Positions 32,156 through 44,400 of a DNA stretch of 53,336 nt are shown in pieces. The notes under the pieces are model-generated. The model had not been told where the DNA came from. It worked only from the letters and a program-made list of their open reading frames with translations, and did not search any database. The DNA lies in the NCBI GenBank assembly GCA_900538355.1, contig UPXS01000013.1, positions 1 to 53,336 of the forward strand, in the 5' to 3' direction. The position numbers and the translations under genes were made by a program. Numbering within the stretch: position 1 is the first letter of the stretch; each line of letters opens with the position of its first letter. Origin of the DNA: an uncultured Veillonella sp. Lineage in GTDB: Bacteria; Bacillota; Negativicutes; Veillonellales; Veillonellaceae.

Positions 32156-35100
32156 ATGAACAAGATTTTTAAAGTAGTTTGGAACAAATCTAAAAATTGC
32201 TACGTAGTAGTATCTGAATTCGCTAAAAACAATAGCGGTAAAAAGAAAATTGTTGTAGCTGCTGTATTTGCAGCATTGGCTATGACTAACGCTAATGTGG
32301 CATTGGCGGTAAATGATGTACCTAGTGGTAGCAATGCGACTGCAGTTGCATTTGGTTCCGGTGCTAGTGTTACAGGTTTAAATGCAGTTGGTATAGGTAA
32401 AGGTGCAACGGCTAATCAAAACGATGTTGTTGTAATCGGTACCGGTGCAAAGACTGATAGTAATGATAGTATTGCTATTGGTAACGGAGCATATTCTACT
32501 AGTAGTCCTGCCGCATTAAGTACGGCCAGTGTTGCCGTTGGTTCGAAAGCATCTGCTGTGGGTAATACTACGATTGCGATTGGTACAAATGCAAAAGTAA
32601 AAAATAGTAAACAAGGGATTGCCATTGGTGGTGGTGCTGCTGATAATGACGGTGCTATTGTAGAGGGCGACCAAAGTATTGCTATCGGTGGTAATACATA
32701 TGCTAAAGGTGACGCATCTATTGTTATTGGTGGCGATGATACAGATAATGCAAATGGTCGAACTGTAACTTATACAGATAATAAAAGTGGGGACCTTGTT
32801 CCGGGATCATTAAAAGATGCAGTTCTTAAATTGACTGGACATGACTTGTCTAACCCTAGATGGCCAAGAGCTACAGCTGGTCATGCGAGTATTACTCTAG
32901 GTATGAAGGCTCAATCCGGTAATGCAAGTATTGCTATTGGGACAGCCGCTAATGCTAAGGATCGAGTTGCTGGTAGTACGTCTACTGATGATGTTACAAA
33001 TGCTGTTGCTATCGGTACTGGTGCGAAAGCAAACCGAGATAATTCTATTGCATTAGGCGGTGGCTCTACTACTGATTTAGCTGGTACAAAACAAACTAGT
33101 TATAAATTGCCAAGTGGTGTTGTGGCAACATGGCGAGGTGGCGAAAATACTTTACCCGGTGACGTTGTATCCTTTGGTTCTGCAGGTTATGAACGTCAAT
33201 TAAAAAACGTAGCACCTGGTGAAGTAAGTGCTACCTCTACAGACGCAATCAACGGTTCTCAGTTAGCTGCTATTGCAAACGAACTTTCACATAAATATGT
33301 ATCTATTAATTCTGATGATACACCTAATAAAAATAACAAAGGTGCAGAGGCAACTAACTCTATTGCCATTGGTCCAAATGCATCTACAACTGCAGCTGCA
33401 GAAAAATCTGTAGTTATCGGTGATGGTGCAAGTGCAACAGTTACTAATGGTGTTGCGATTGGCTCTAAATCTGTGGCTAGTACTGCAGCAGGTATAGCAG
33501 GCTATAATTCCAATACTGGTCGCACTGATAAATATGCTGGTTTAAGTGGTGCTACTTTAACATCTACATTAGGTGGTGTTGCTGTCGGTACAACAGATCA
33601 AACTCGCCAAATCAACTATGTTGCTGCTGGTACAGCTGATACAGATGCTGTTAACGTAGCACAATTGAAGAGCGTTAACCTTGCTTTCACAGGCGACACT
33701 GGTAGTGGCGATGTGAATTTAGCAAATAGCAAATTAGCTGTAAATGGCGATAACACATACATTGAAACTACAGCTAATGGCAAGAAAATTACAATTGCTG
33801 GTAAAAAGCAAGATATTACTGTAACAAATGGTACAGCTACAGGCACAGCGGGCATGGCAGATGCTGCTAACGTGGCTGATGCAATTAATAAGGCTATTGA
33901 TCAAAATAAATACGGATGGAACCTTTCCGCTAATGGTGAAGCAACACCAGTAACAGTTGAAAAAGGTAATAAAGTAGATTTCTCTGGCGACGATAATATT
34001 ACAGTTGCTAGAAATGATAAAAATATCTCTGTATCCTTGAAGAAAGATCTTACTGGCTTGAACAGTGCATCCTTCAACAATGCTGCTGGCAATCCGACTG
34101 TAAAAATTGATGGCGATAAAGGTATCAATGCAGGCGACATGAAAGTTACTAACGTAGCTGATGGCGTAGATGATAAAGATGCTGTCAATGTATCTCAATT
34201 GAAGAAAACAGACGCTAAAGCAGAAGCTAATAAAACAGCAATCGATAAAAATACTACAGCGCTTGCTAATAAAATTTCCTTAGAAGGTAATACTGGTTCT
34301 ACAACAGAGAAATCTTTAAATGATGGAGCTGTAAGCTTCAAAATTAAAGGTGAAGATGGTATTGCTACAACAGCTGCTGGTAATGATGTAACTGTTAAAC
34401 TTGATACAGATACTAAAAATAAAATCAATAACGCTGCTGACAAAGATTTAAGCAATTTGAACCCAGCAGGTGAGCAAAAGGTTAAAGATTTAGCAGCATG
34501 GAAAGTTGTAGCTAACAGTGGTACTGCTGAAAATGTTAAAGGTGGCGACACTGTTAAGTTCATCGATGGTGATAACATCGAAATTACTCAAGCTGGTAAA
34601 GACTTCACAATCTCTACTAAAAAAGATGTAACATTCGATAATATTACTGCTAACCAAACAATTACAGCTCCAAAAGTTAAGGCTACAACTGGTGTTGAAA
34701 CTCCAGAAGTAACTGGCTTGACTAATAAAACTTGGGTTCCAGGTCAAACACAACCAGTATCTGGTCGTGCGGCAACTGAAGATCAATTGAAAAAAGTTGA
34801 TGATCAAGTTAAAGCTAATAAAGACAATATCACTCAAAATACTACTGATATTGCGGATAATAAAACAGCAATCGCTCGTAAGATTTTCTTAAATGGTAAC
34901 ACTGGTACTACAACTAAGAAATCTTTAAGCAATGGTGATGTAGACTTCACTATTAAAGGCGAAGATGGTATTACTACAACTGCTTCCGGTAATGATGTAA
35001 CAGTTAAACTTGATACAGCTACTAAAGATAAAATCGATAACGCTGCTGATAAAGACTTGAGTAATTTGAATCCAGCAGGTGAGCAAAAAGTTAAAGATTT

Positions 35101-37942
35101 AGCTGCTTGGAAAGTAGTTGCTAATAGTGGTACTGCTGAAGATGTTAAAGGTGGCGACACTGTTAAATACATTAATGGTGATAACATTCTCATTACTCAA
35201 TCTGGTAAAGATTTCACATTCGCTACTAAGCCAGATGTAACATTCAATACGGTAACGGCTAACGACACTATTACAGCTCCAAAAGTTAAAGCTACAACTG
35301 GTGTGGAAACGCCTCAAGTAACTGGTTTAACTAATAAAACTTGGGATCCAAATAATATTACATCTGGTCGTGCAGCAACTGAAGATCAGTTGAAAGTGGT
35401 TGACGATCAAGTTCAAGCTAATAAAGACAATATCACTCAAAATGCTGGTGATATTGCAACAAACAAAACAAATATTGCTAAAAATGCTGGTGATATTGCT
35501 GATAACAAAACTGCTATCAATAAAAATGCTGGCGATATTGCAAACAATGCAAGAGAAATTGCGGCAAACAAAGATAAAATTGACCAAAATACAACGGCTA
35601 TTGCTCGTAATATCTCCTTAGGTAGTGATGATGGTGATACAGATAAAAAATCTTTGAGCACAGGTGATGTGAAGTTCAACATTAAAGGTGAAAATGGCAT
35701 TACTACTGCAGCTAATGGCGTAGATGTAACTGTTAAATTGGATGATGCTACAAAAGATAAAATCGATAATGCAGCAAACAAAGATTTGAGCAATTTAACT
35801 CCAGCTGGTGAACAACAAGTTAAAGATTTGGCAGCTTGGAATGTAGTAGCTAACAACGGTACTGCTGAAAAGGTTCAAGGTGGCGATACAGTTAAATTCA
35901 TCGATGGTGATAATGTTACCATTACACAAAATGGTAAAGACTTCACTGTTGCCACAAAGAAAGATGTAACATTTGATAACGTTACAGCAAACCAAAAAAT
36001 TACAGCTCCAGAAGTGAGTGGTTTAACAAATACTACTTGGGTTCCAGGTCAAACAGCACCTGTAAGTGGTCGTGCAGCTACTGAAGATCAATTGAAAGCA
36101 GTTGATGATCAAGTAGCAGCAAATAAAGCTAATATCACTAAGAATGCTGATGCTATTAAAGCTAACAAAGATAATATTGCGGCAAATAAAGAACAAATTG
36201 ATAAAAATACAACAGCTATCGGTCGTAAGATTTCCTTAGGTGGTGACACTGGTTCTACTGATCAAAAATCCTTGAGCACAGGCGATGTGAAATTCAATAT
36301 TAAAGGGCAAAACGGTATCGTTACTGAAGCTAATGGTGATGATGTAACTGTTAAGTTAGATGATGATACTGCAAATAAAATCAACAATGCAGCAAATACT
36401 GATTTGAGCAACTTAACTGATGCTGGTAAACAACAAGTTAAAGACTTATCTGCATGGAATGTAGTGGCGAACAACGGTACAGCTGAAAAGGTTGAAGGTG
36501 GTAACACAGTTAAGTTCATCGATGGTGATAACATCTCCATTACTCAAAATGGTAAAGACTTCACAATTGCAACTAAGAAAGATGTAACATTTGATACTGT
36601 AACTGCTAATGACACAATTACAGCTCCAAAAGTAAAAGCAACTGATGGTGTAGAAACTCCAGAAGTAACAGGCTTGACTAATAAAACTTGGGTTCCAGGT
36701 CAAACACAACCTGTATCTGGTCGTGCGGCAACTGAAGATCAATTGAAAGCAGTTGATGATCAAGTAGCGGAAAATAAAACTAACATTGGTAAAAATGCTG
36801 ATAATATTGCAGCAAATAAAGCTCAAATTGATAAAAACACAGAAGCAATCGGTCGTAAGATTTCCTTAGGTGGTAACACTGGTTCTACTGATAAAAAATC
36901 CTTGAGCACAGGCGATGTGAAATTTAACATCAAAGGCGAAAACGGCTTAACAACGGTAGCTAATGGTGAAGATGTAACTGTTAAAATCGATGATGCAACA
37001 AAAGCTAAAATCGATAATGCAGCAAACCAAGACTTGAGCAACTTAACAGATGCTGGTAAACAACAAGTTAAAGATCTATCTGCATGGAATGTAACTGCAG
37101 CTGGCGGTACTGTTGAAAAAGTACAAGGTGGAGATACTGTTAAATTCCAAGCTGGTGATAACCTTGAAGTTAAACAAGACGGTACTACTTTCACATATAG
37201 CCTAGCTAAAGACGTGAAAGGTCTTAACAGTGTAACTGTAGGGGATGAAAATGGTCCATCCACTAAGATCACTCCTGCTGGTACAACTGTAAAAGATGCA
37301 GCTGGTAACGCTACAACAGTTAATGGTGCAGGCATGACTATTAATCCTGCAAACGCTGCAGCTAGCCCTGTATCCCTTACTGTAGATGGCTTGAACAATG
37401 GTGGTAACCAAATTCATGGTGTAGCACCTGGTACAGCTGATACAGATGCAGTAAACGTTAGCCAATTGAAAGGCGCACAAGCAGGCTTACAAGAAGCTAT
37501 TAATCGCGTAGGCGTTGAAACACAACGTGTTGGTGCTCATGCAGCAGCTATGGCAGCGTTGAAACCAATCCAATACGATCCATTGGAACCAACACAAATT
37601 ATGGCTGGTATTGGTAACTACCGTGGTGAAACAGCTGGTGCAATCGGTCTTGCCCATTACAAAACTGAAGATACTATGTTCAATGTTGGTGTTACACTTG
37701 GTTCTAGCCATAACATGATTAATGCTGGTGTAACTCATAAATTTGGTGGTAGCCGTGATAGAAAAGATGCGATTCCAGAACGTTATAAAGCGGGTCCTAT
37801 CAGCTCTATCTACGTAATGCAAGATGAAGTAAGTCACTTGCGTTCCCAAAATGAAGAGTACAAATCCAAGCTTGAACAACAACAATCTGAAATTGATGCG
37901 TTGAAAGCAGCAGTTAACCAATTGTTGGCAAATAAAGCATAA
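32156..37942 (+). CDS. Trimeric autotransporter adhesin (YadA-like), 1928 residues
   Basis: This outer-membrane adhesin has an ESPR-type extended signal (MNKIFKVVWNKSKNCYVVVS, then a hydrophobic core and cleavage near ALA, about residue 51). YadA head repeats of the AIG-x-GA type follow to about residue 340, with neck motifs such as AINGSQL (about 364) and AVNVAQLK (about 498). From about 680 to 1680 come five long stalk modules of 203-243 residues, each with a G-DTVKFIDGDN domain, a TGLTNKTW-GRAATEDQL neck and a coiled coil. The YadA anchor barrel occupies about 1790-1870 and ends in THKF. Unlike standard family members, which end there, some 55 more residues form a heptad coiled coil. A promoter with repeated boxes precedes it. 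Such proteins mediate aggregation and biofilm in Veillonella. Confidence 0.92.
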   Translation: MNKIFKVVWNKSKNCYVVVSEFAKNNSGKKKIVVAAVFAALAMTNANVALAVNDVPSGSNATAVAFGSGASVTGLNAVGIGKGATANQNDVVVIGTGAKTDSNDSIAIGNGAYSTSSPAALSTASVAVGSKASAVGNTTIAIGTNAKVKNSKQGIAIGGGAADNDGAIVEGDQSIAIGGNTYAKGDASIVIGGDDTDNANGRTVTYTDNKSGDLVPGSLKDAVLKLTGHDLSNPRWPRATAGHASITLGMKAQSGNASIAIGTAANAKDRVAGSTSTDDVTNAVAIGTGAKANRDNSIALGGGSTTDLAGTKQTSYKLPSGVVATWRGGENTLPGDVVSFGSAGYERQLKNVAPGEVSATSTDAINGSQLAAIANELSHKYVSINSDDTPNKNNKGAEATNSIAIGPNASTTAAAEKSVVIGDGASATVTNGVAIGSKSVASTAAGIAGYNSNTGRTDKYAGLSGATLTSTLGGVAVGTTDQTRQINYVAAGTADTDAVNVAQLKSVNLAFTGDTGSGDVNLANSKLAVNGDNTYIETTANGKKITIAGKKQDITVTNGTATGTAGMADAANVADAINKAIDQNKYGWNLSANGEATPVTVEKGNKVDFSGDDNITVARNDKNISVSLKKDLTGLNSASFNNAAGNPTVKIDGDKGINAGDMKVTNVADGVDDKDAVNVSQLKKTDAKAEANKTAIDKNTTALANKISLEGNTGSTTEKSLNDGAVSFKIKGEDGIATTAAGNDVTVKLDTDTKNKINNAADKDLSNLNPAGEQKVKDLAAWKVVANSGTAENVKGGDTVKFIDGDNIEITQAGKDFTISTKKDVTFDNITANQTITAPKVKATTGVETPEVTGLTNKTWVPGQTQPVSGRAATEDQLKKVDDQVKANKDNITQNTTDIADNKTAIARKIFLNGNTGTTTKKSLSNGDVDFTIKGEDGITTTASGNDVTVKLDTATKDKIDNAADKDLSNLNPAGEQKVKDLAAWKVVANSGTAEDVKGGDTVKYINGDNILITQSGKDFTFATKPDVTFNTVTANDTITAPKVKATTGVETPQVTGLTNKTWDPNNITSGRAATEDQLKVVDDQVQANKDNITQNAGDIATNKTNIAKNAGDIADNKTAINKNAGDIANNAREIAANKDKIDQNTTAIARNISLGSDDGDTDKKSLSTGDVKFNIKGENGITTAANGVDVTVKLDDATKDKIDNAANKDLSNLTPAGEQQVKDLAAWNVVANNGTAEKVQGGDTVKFIDGDNVTITQNGKDFTVATKKDVTFDNVTANQKITAPEVSGLTNTTWVPGQTAPVSGRAATEDQLKAVDDQVAANKANITKNADAIKANKDNIAANKEQIDKNTTAIGRKISLGGDTGSTDQKSLSTGDVKFNIKGQNGIVTEANGDDVTVKLDDDTANKINNAANTDLSNLTDAGKQQVKDLSAWNVVANNGTAEKVEGGNTVKFIDGDNISITQNGKDFTIATKKDVTFDTVTANDTITAPKVKATDGVETPEVTGLTNKTWVPGQTQPVSGRAATEDQLKAVDDQVAENKTNIGKNADNIAANKAQIDKNTEAIGRKISLGGNTGSTDKKSLSTGDVKFNIKGENGLTTVANGEDVTVKIDDATKAKIDNAANQDLSNLTDAGKQQVKDLSAWNVTAAGGTVEKVQGGDTVKFQAGDNLEVKQDGTTFTYSLAKDVKGLNSVTVGDENGPSTKITPAGTTVKDAAGNATTVNGAGMTINPANAAASPVSLTVDGLNNGGNQIHGVAPGTADTDAVNVSQLKGAQAGLQEAINRVGVETQRVGAHAAAMAALKPIQYDPLEPTQIMAGIGNYRGETAGAIGLAHYKTEDTMFNVGVTLGSSHNMINAGVTHKFGGSRDRKDAIPERYKAGPISSIYVMQDEVSHLRSQNEEYKSKLEQQQSEIDALKAAVNQLLANKA
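34255..37190 (+). repeat. Five long stalk repeats in the first adhesin gene
   Basis: The start of each unit (the KISLGGNTGST-like segment) falls near 34270, 34878, 35607, 36226 and 36855, giving periods of roughly 610-730 bp. Units 4 and 5 are closest at DNA level. The extra length of unit 2 is due to additional copies of a short N-AGDIA/NK coiled-coil block. Confidence 0.8.
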
Positions 37943-38000
37943 TCATATTGTACATATAGTTAGAACTATGTATATCCCGTGAATGGATATGTAAAACTAA

Positions 38001-38034
38001 AAAGAGCCTTCCTCGAAAGAGGAGGCTCTTTTTA
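38001..38034 (+). terminator. Terminator of the first adhesin gene
   Basis: Stem AAAGAGCC-TTCCTC / GAGGAGGCTCTTT with a GAAA loop and one bulged T, followed by TTTT. Confidence 0.88.
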
Positions 38035-38489
38035 GTATGAAAATAAAAATAGTTTATTAAAGCTATATCTGTAAAATAAAATAGTCTGAAAATTCTGATT
38101 TAATAATTAATAAAATTATCAATATAACTGTATATAAGGAATAATTTATGAATATTTTTAGGCGATGATTAATTTTGTAATGAAATCTAATATTCTTTGC
38201 ATTCTCAATTAGAAGCATAAAAATTCATATAATATGCAATTTATTAAGGTGAATTATAAATGAATTATGATGATACTGCGTGTTTAAGCATGCTCTATAC
38301 ATAATTGAGATAATATTAAATATCCAAAAATTACACTTTTAAATTGAGAAAATTAGATAAATTATGATAAAATAAAAGATAAGTTTTATAAATGTAAAGC
38401 TATGTAGCTTTCATTATTTCCAGACTGAGAGAAGTATGGAACATATAATTTATATAGTTGAGGGTTAGTAATTTAAAGAAGGAAAACGT
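38035..38489 (+). promoter_or_regulatory. Long AT-rich upstream region of the second adhesin gene
   Basis: There is no open frame of note. A plausible promoter is TTGAGA (38344-38349), an 18-base spacer and TAAAAT (38368-38373) preceded by TG (extended -10). The leader would be about 110 bases. No TATCGAAAA box is present, unlike the first adhesin gene, so the two may be regulated differently. Confidence 0.45.
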
Positions 38490-41400
38490 ATGAATAAGAT
38501 ATTTAAAGTCATTTGGTCTAAGTCCAAACAGTGCTACGTTGTAGTATCTGAAATGGCAAAAAATAAAACAGGGAAAAAGAAAATTGTAGTAGCAAGTATC
38601 TTAGCTGCCTTGGCAATGCAAGTTGGTGTAGTTGCAGATGTAACTGCAGCAGATATACCGACTGGAACTATTGAGGGCGGTACTAAAATGTATTCAAACT
38701 TAACTAATGGTCTTGCTATCGGTAATGAATCCCAGTCCAATAGTAATCAATCTATTGCTATCGGTTACAGAGCAATAGCTAATTCACAATATGCTGATCC
38801 AGCTCAACCAGCTGTAGCTATTGGTGCTGGTGCTCATGCGACTGGCAGAGGTGGTGTATCCTTAGGCCTAATTGCGAATTCTAGTGTTCGTGGTACTGCT
38901 ATTGGTAGTGCTACTCAGGCGACTGGCTTTGGCGCTTTTGCAGGTGGTACATATGCACAAGCAACTAATGCTGGCGATGTTGCTATTGGTGGCGCATCAT
39001 CCGATCAATTTAATAATTATGCTGTTGCTTCTGGAGGATATAGCGTAGCTATTGGTACTGCTGCTAAGGCAGATGGGGGTGCAGGTGTAAGTATTGGTTA
39101 TAAGACAAATGCTAAAACATCTAACTCTCTAGCTATTGGTTCTGAATCTCAAGCTACTGGTGAAGGTGCAGTAGCAGTAGGTAGAAAGAATACATCTACA
39201 GGTGCGTCTTCAACAGTTTTAGGTATTTTGTCTACAGCTAATGCTACATCGGCTACTGCTGTTGGTATGCAAACTACTGCTACTGGGGAGAATTCCCTTG
39301 CAGTAGGTCATAAGTCCTCTGCATCTGGTAAAAATGGTGTTGCTGTAGGTACTAATGAAACTACGGCTGCGTTAGGCGGTGTCGCAGTTGGTCAAGCTGC
39401 TAAGTCTAATAAATTTTATAGTGTTGCTATGGGTATGAATGTAACGGCTGATGGTGATAATTCTGTGGCGTTAGGTGGTAGTGCTAATGCCAATAGTGAA
39501 GGAACAATTGCCATTGGTTCATATGGATCTACGCCAACGAAAGCTACAGGCAATAGAGCTCTTGCAATCGGTTCCGCAACGACAGCTAATGGTCTAGAAT
39601 CAATTGCCATAGGTAGTCGCGTTAATTCCACATCTCAACATTCTATTGCTATTGGTACTAGAGCTAATGCAAGTGCAGTTAAATCTGTTGCTATTGGTCC
39701 TGATTCTATAGCTACCGTAGATGGTGGTGTTGCTTTAGGTCGAGATTCAGTTGCTAATGTAATAGGTGGTGTTACTAATAAAGGTTATAATCCTAATACA
39801 AACCGTACAGATATTTATTCTGGTTTAACTGGCAATGTACTTACTAGTACAACTGGTGCCGTTTCTATTGGTAATGGTACTACTGTAACACGTCAACTTA
39901 CAGGTCTTGCAGCGGGCACAAAAGATACAGATGCAGTTAACGTAGCCCAATTAAAGAGCGTTAACCTTGCGTTCTCTGGTAATGTAAATACTGGCAATGT
40001 AAATATTGCAAATAGTACATTAGGCATTAAGGGCGATAATACATATATTACAACAGCTGCCAATGGTCAAAATCTTACAATTTCCGGTAAAACACAAAAT
40101 ATTAATGTCACAAATGGTCAAGCTTCTGCAAATGCTGCAGGCATGGCTGATTCTAAAAATGTAGCGGATGCTATCAATAAAGCCATTTCTGCCAATGCAT
40201 ATCATTGGAAATTAGCGGCAGACAGGGATCCTAGTGCTCCTGAAGTAATTAATAAATCAGATACTGTAATCTTTGGTGGGGACAACAATATTACAGTAAC
40301 TCGTAGTGGCAAAAAAATTACTACTTCTTTGAATAAGGCGATTACTGTAGATACTGTGAAAGCTAATAGATCTGTTACGGTTTCTTCTGGTGGCAATCAA
40401 ATTACTCTAGATGGTACAAATGGTTCTGTAAAAGGTAGAAACTTTACTGGCGATTCATTTAAAGCCGGCGATAATGTATTGAGTAATACAACGCTTCAAA
40501 TTGGTCCGACTACTGGTAGTAATAATGTGACCATAACTCGTGATGGTTTAACTGCAAAAACTGCTACGAAAACTGTTAAGTTTGGTACAGATGGTATTAG
40601 TGCAGGTGGTCAACAAATTACCAATGTTTCTAGCGGTGGTAATGTAGGTACTAATGCAGCCAATATTACAGATGTAAAGAATGCTGTAGCTGCTGTTACA
40701 TTAAACCTAGATACAAATTCTAAAACTGGTACTGTTAAGCTTAGTGAAAGTCCACTAAAAGTAATTGGGGCTAATGGTATTAGAACTGATTTATTGGGTA
40801 CGAATAATGGTAGTCTTGTTGTTGGTCTAGACAAGAATACGGTAAATGCTACGACTAAAGGTATTAGTTTAACCGGTGATACAGGATCTACAGGTCTTAA
40901 GTATCTAAAAGACGGTGATGCAACCTTTAAAGTAGCTGGTGATGGCGATCTAGTTACTACTAAGGCTTCTACTACAGGTGTACAAGTAGCTGTTGATTCT
41001 GCTAAAGTAAAAGATTTAGCTGTAGGTGCAGTAACTGTTAGCAAGGCTAATACGGCAGATAATCCTATCACAATTACACCAACAGCGGGTACTAACTCTA
41101 AGGATTATGCTATTGGTATCGATACTACTAAGCTAGCTAATCAAACACAATTAACATACAAAGCTAATGGTGCTAATGCAAATAAAGTATCCTTGGCAAA
41201 CGGTTTAAACTTTACAGATGGTACTTTTACAAAAGCTACGGTAGGTACAAATGGGAATGTAACTATTTCTACTGCCACTGAAACTATTACTAATGATGCT
41301 GATGGTAAAGCTAAAGTAAATAGCCCTACAGATGGTTTAGCGACTGCTAAAAATGTAGCGGATTCTATCAATAAAGCTGTAGATGGCTTATCTCAAAATC

Positions 41401-44400
41401 TTACTGTTTCTGATGGTGCTACAGATGGTACTGTAAATCTTAAGAATCAAAAACTTACTGTTTCCGGTACGAATGGTGTGTCTACAACTGTAAATGGCCA
41501 AACTGTTACAGTTGGTCTTGATACAGCTACAAAAACTAAAGTAGTTAATGCGTCCACAGCAGTAGCTCGTAACATCTCTCTTGGTGCAGATAGCGGCACA
41601 GCATCTAGCCAATCCTTAAAAGATGGTGATGTGGCATTCAATGTGAAAGGTGCGACAGGTGACTTAGTATCTACGAAGATGAATGGTAACACTGTTGAAA
41701 TTTCCACTAAACGTGCGGCAATTACTAGCGATGCTAATACAGGAGCAGCATCTGTTACAGGCGATGATGGCTTAGCAACATCTAAAAATGTAGCTGATGC
41801 TATCAATAAAGCAGCTGATGCAGCTAAAGCTGGTGCGGCATGGAATCTTACAACAAATTCCAGCACAACTGATAAAACAACTGTACAAGGTGGGGACACA
41901 GTAGATCTTATCAATGGCGATAATATTTTAATCACTCAAGATGGTACAGATAAAAAGAAAATTACTGTAGCCACAAAGAAAGATCTTACAGTAGATTCTA
42001 TTACTGCAGGTAACACAGTAATCAATACATCTGGCTTAACAAATGGTACTACTGCAATTACAGGTACTGGTATCACAACAGATAAAGTAACTGTAGGTGG
42101 CATCTCCATTGATAAAACTGATGGTATCAACGGTGGTAACAAGACAATTACTAATGTTGCTAGTGGTGGTACAACTGATTCCAATGCAGCAAATATTGGT
42201 GATGTTAAGCAAGCTGTTGCTAACTTGTCTCAAAACTTAAATATTACAGATGGTACAAATAACGGTACTATTGATCTTAAAAACCAAAAACTTAATGTGG
42301 CTGGTACAAATGGTGTGACAGCCACTGTAAATGGTCAAACTGTTACAGTTGGTTTAGATGCAGATACTAAAACTAAAGTAGATAACTCTTCCGTTGCAGT
42401 TGCTCGTAATATTTCTCTTGGTGCAGATAGCGGCACAGCATCTAGTCAATCCTTAAAAGATGGCGATGTAGCATTTAATGTAAAAGGTGCGACTGGTGAC
42501 TTCATTTCTACGAAGATGAATGGCGACACTGTAGAAGTTTCTACAAAACGTTCCACTATCAACAGTGATGCTACAGGTACTGCCTCTGTTACCGGTGATG
42601 ATGGTTTAGCAACAGCTAAGAATGTGGCCGACGCGATTAATAAAGCTGCTAGCCAAGCTAAAGATGGTGCAGCATGGAAACTATCTACTAATGGTGATAC
42701 ACCGACTACTGTAGCCGGCGGAGATACTGTAGACTTTACTGGTGATAACAATATTACAGTTACACAAACTGGCAAAAATATTGCTACCACATTAAATAAA
42801 GATCTTAAAGATTTGAGCACCATATCTCTTACTAATCCAAGAGGGGAAAGTATTTCCTTAGATGGTGGCGATGGTACTATTAAAGCCTATAAAGCTGAGT
42901 TTAAAGATAACAATGGTGCTGGTTCAAGTATTAATAGTGATATATTAAGATTTACAAATGGTGCAACCGGGACCAATGCGGTTGAAACAGCTCTTTCGTT
43001 AGACATTTTAGCTCTTCAAAGTGGTCCTAATAATAGTGGTCTTACATCTCGTGATCTTACTTTCTATGATGCGAATGGAAATATTTCTAATCAGAGTGCA
43101 CAAGGAATAATATTCCAATCTGCAGCAGGTAAAGAAGTTCAATTTACTCTTGATGAAATCAAGGCTGGTGGCAACAAAATTAAAGAGGTTGCAGAAGGTA
43201 CAGATGATACTGATGCGGTAAATGTAAAACAGTTGAAAGATACTGTAACAAGCCAAACGTTAACATACCGTGCTAATAGTGCGCCAGATACAGATGCTAA
43301 GTCTGTTAAATTATCCAAAGGTTTAGACTTTGTAGATGGCACAATGACAAAAGCTACTGTAGATAATGACGGCAAGGTAACATTTGATATTAACGATGAT
43401 ACTAAGACTAAGATCAACGATTCTGCGGCTGCTGTAAACCGTAAGGTTTCCCTTGGTGCAGATAGTGGTACAGCATCTAGCCAATCCTTAAAAGACGGTG
43501 ATGTAGCATTCAATGTGAAAGGTGCTACTGGTGATTTTATTTCTACGAAGATGAATGGTGATACTGTAGAGGTGTCTACAAAACGTGCTACTATCGATAG
43601 CAATGCCACTACAGGTGCAGCATCTGTAACAGGTGATGATGGCTTAGCAACAGCTAAAAATGTAGCAGATGCTATCAACAAGGCTGCTAAAGCAAGCACT
43701 GATGCAATCAACTTGAAATTTGCTGGCGATACTAATACATCTGCCGGTGTAGTAAATCTTAAAGATGATACATTGGGCATCAAAGGTGACGGTAAATATG
43801 TAACAACTGATGCAGATGGTAAAAACTTAACTGTAAAAGTATCCGAAGCAGAGGTTAAGAAATCTGCTGTAAGTGCAGTTACAGTAAGTACTGATACAAC
43901 TGATGCAGATAATCCGTTGACTGTTACAGGAACACCAAGTGCAGATGGCACAACTAAGGACTACAAGGTAACTATTGATGGCGCTAAAGTTGCTACGAAG
44001 ACTAAATTGTCTTATAAAGCAAATGATGGTACAGCTAAACAAGTATCCTTGGCTGATGGCTTGAACTTTAAAGATGGCACGTTAACAACTGCTACTATCG
44101 ATAATGCTGGCGTTGTTAAATATGATGTAAAAACAGCGGCTATTACAGCTGGTACAGATGGCACTATTACAGGCCCTGCTTCTGATGGTGTGGCAACAGC
44201 TAAGAATGTAGCAGATGCTATTAATGCAGCTAAAAAAGCATCTAAAACAGAAATCACTGCTAATGATGATGAAGCAGCTAACGCAACAACTGGTAATGTA
44301 AAATTAACATCTACAACTGCTGCAGATGGTCATACAATTTACAATGTAAAACTTAATGATACATTGACATTTGGTACTGGTGCTAATGCTATTGTTATTG

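Noticed and set aside
32156..38520. Phase-variable homopolymer tracts in adhesin leaders or starts
   Set aside because: No long G, C or dinucleotide tract is present near either start codon; variation would have to come from large-repeat recombination.
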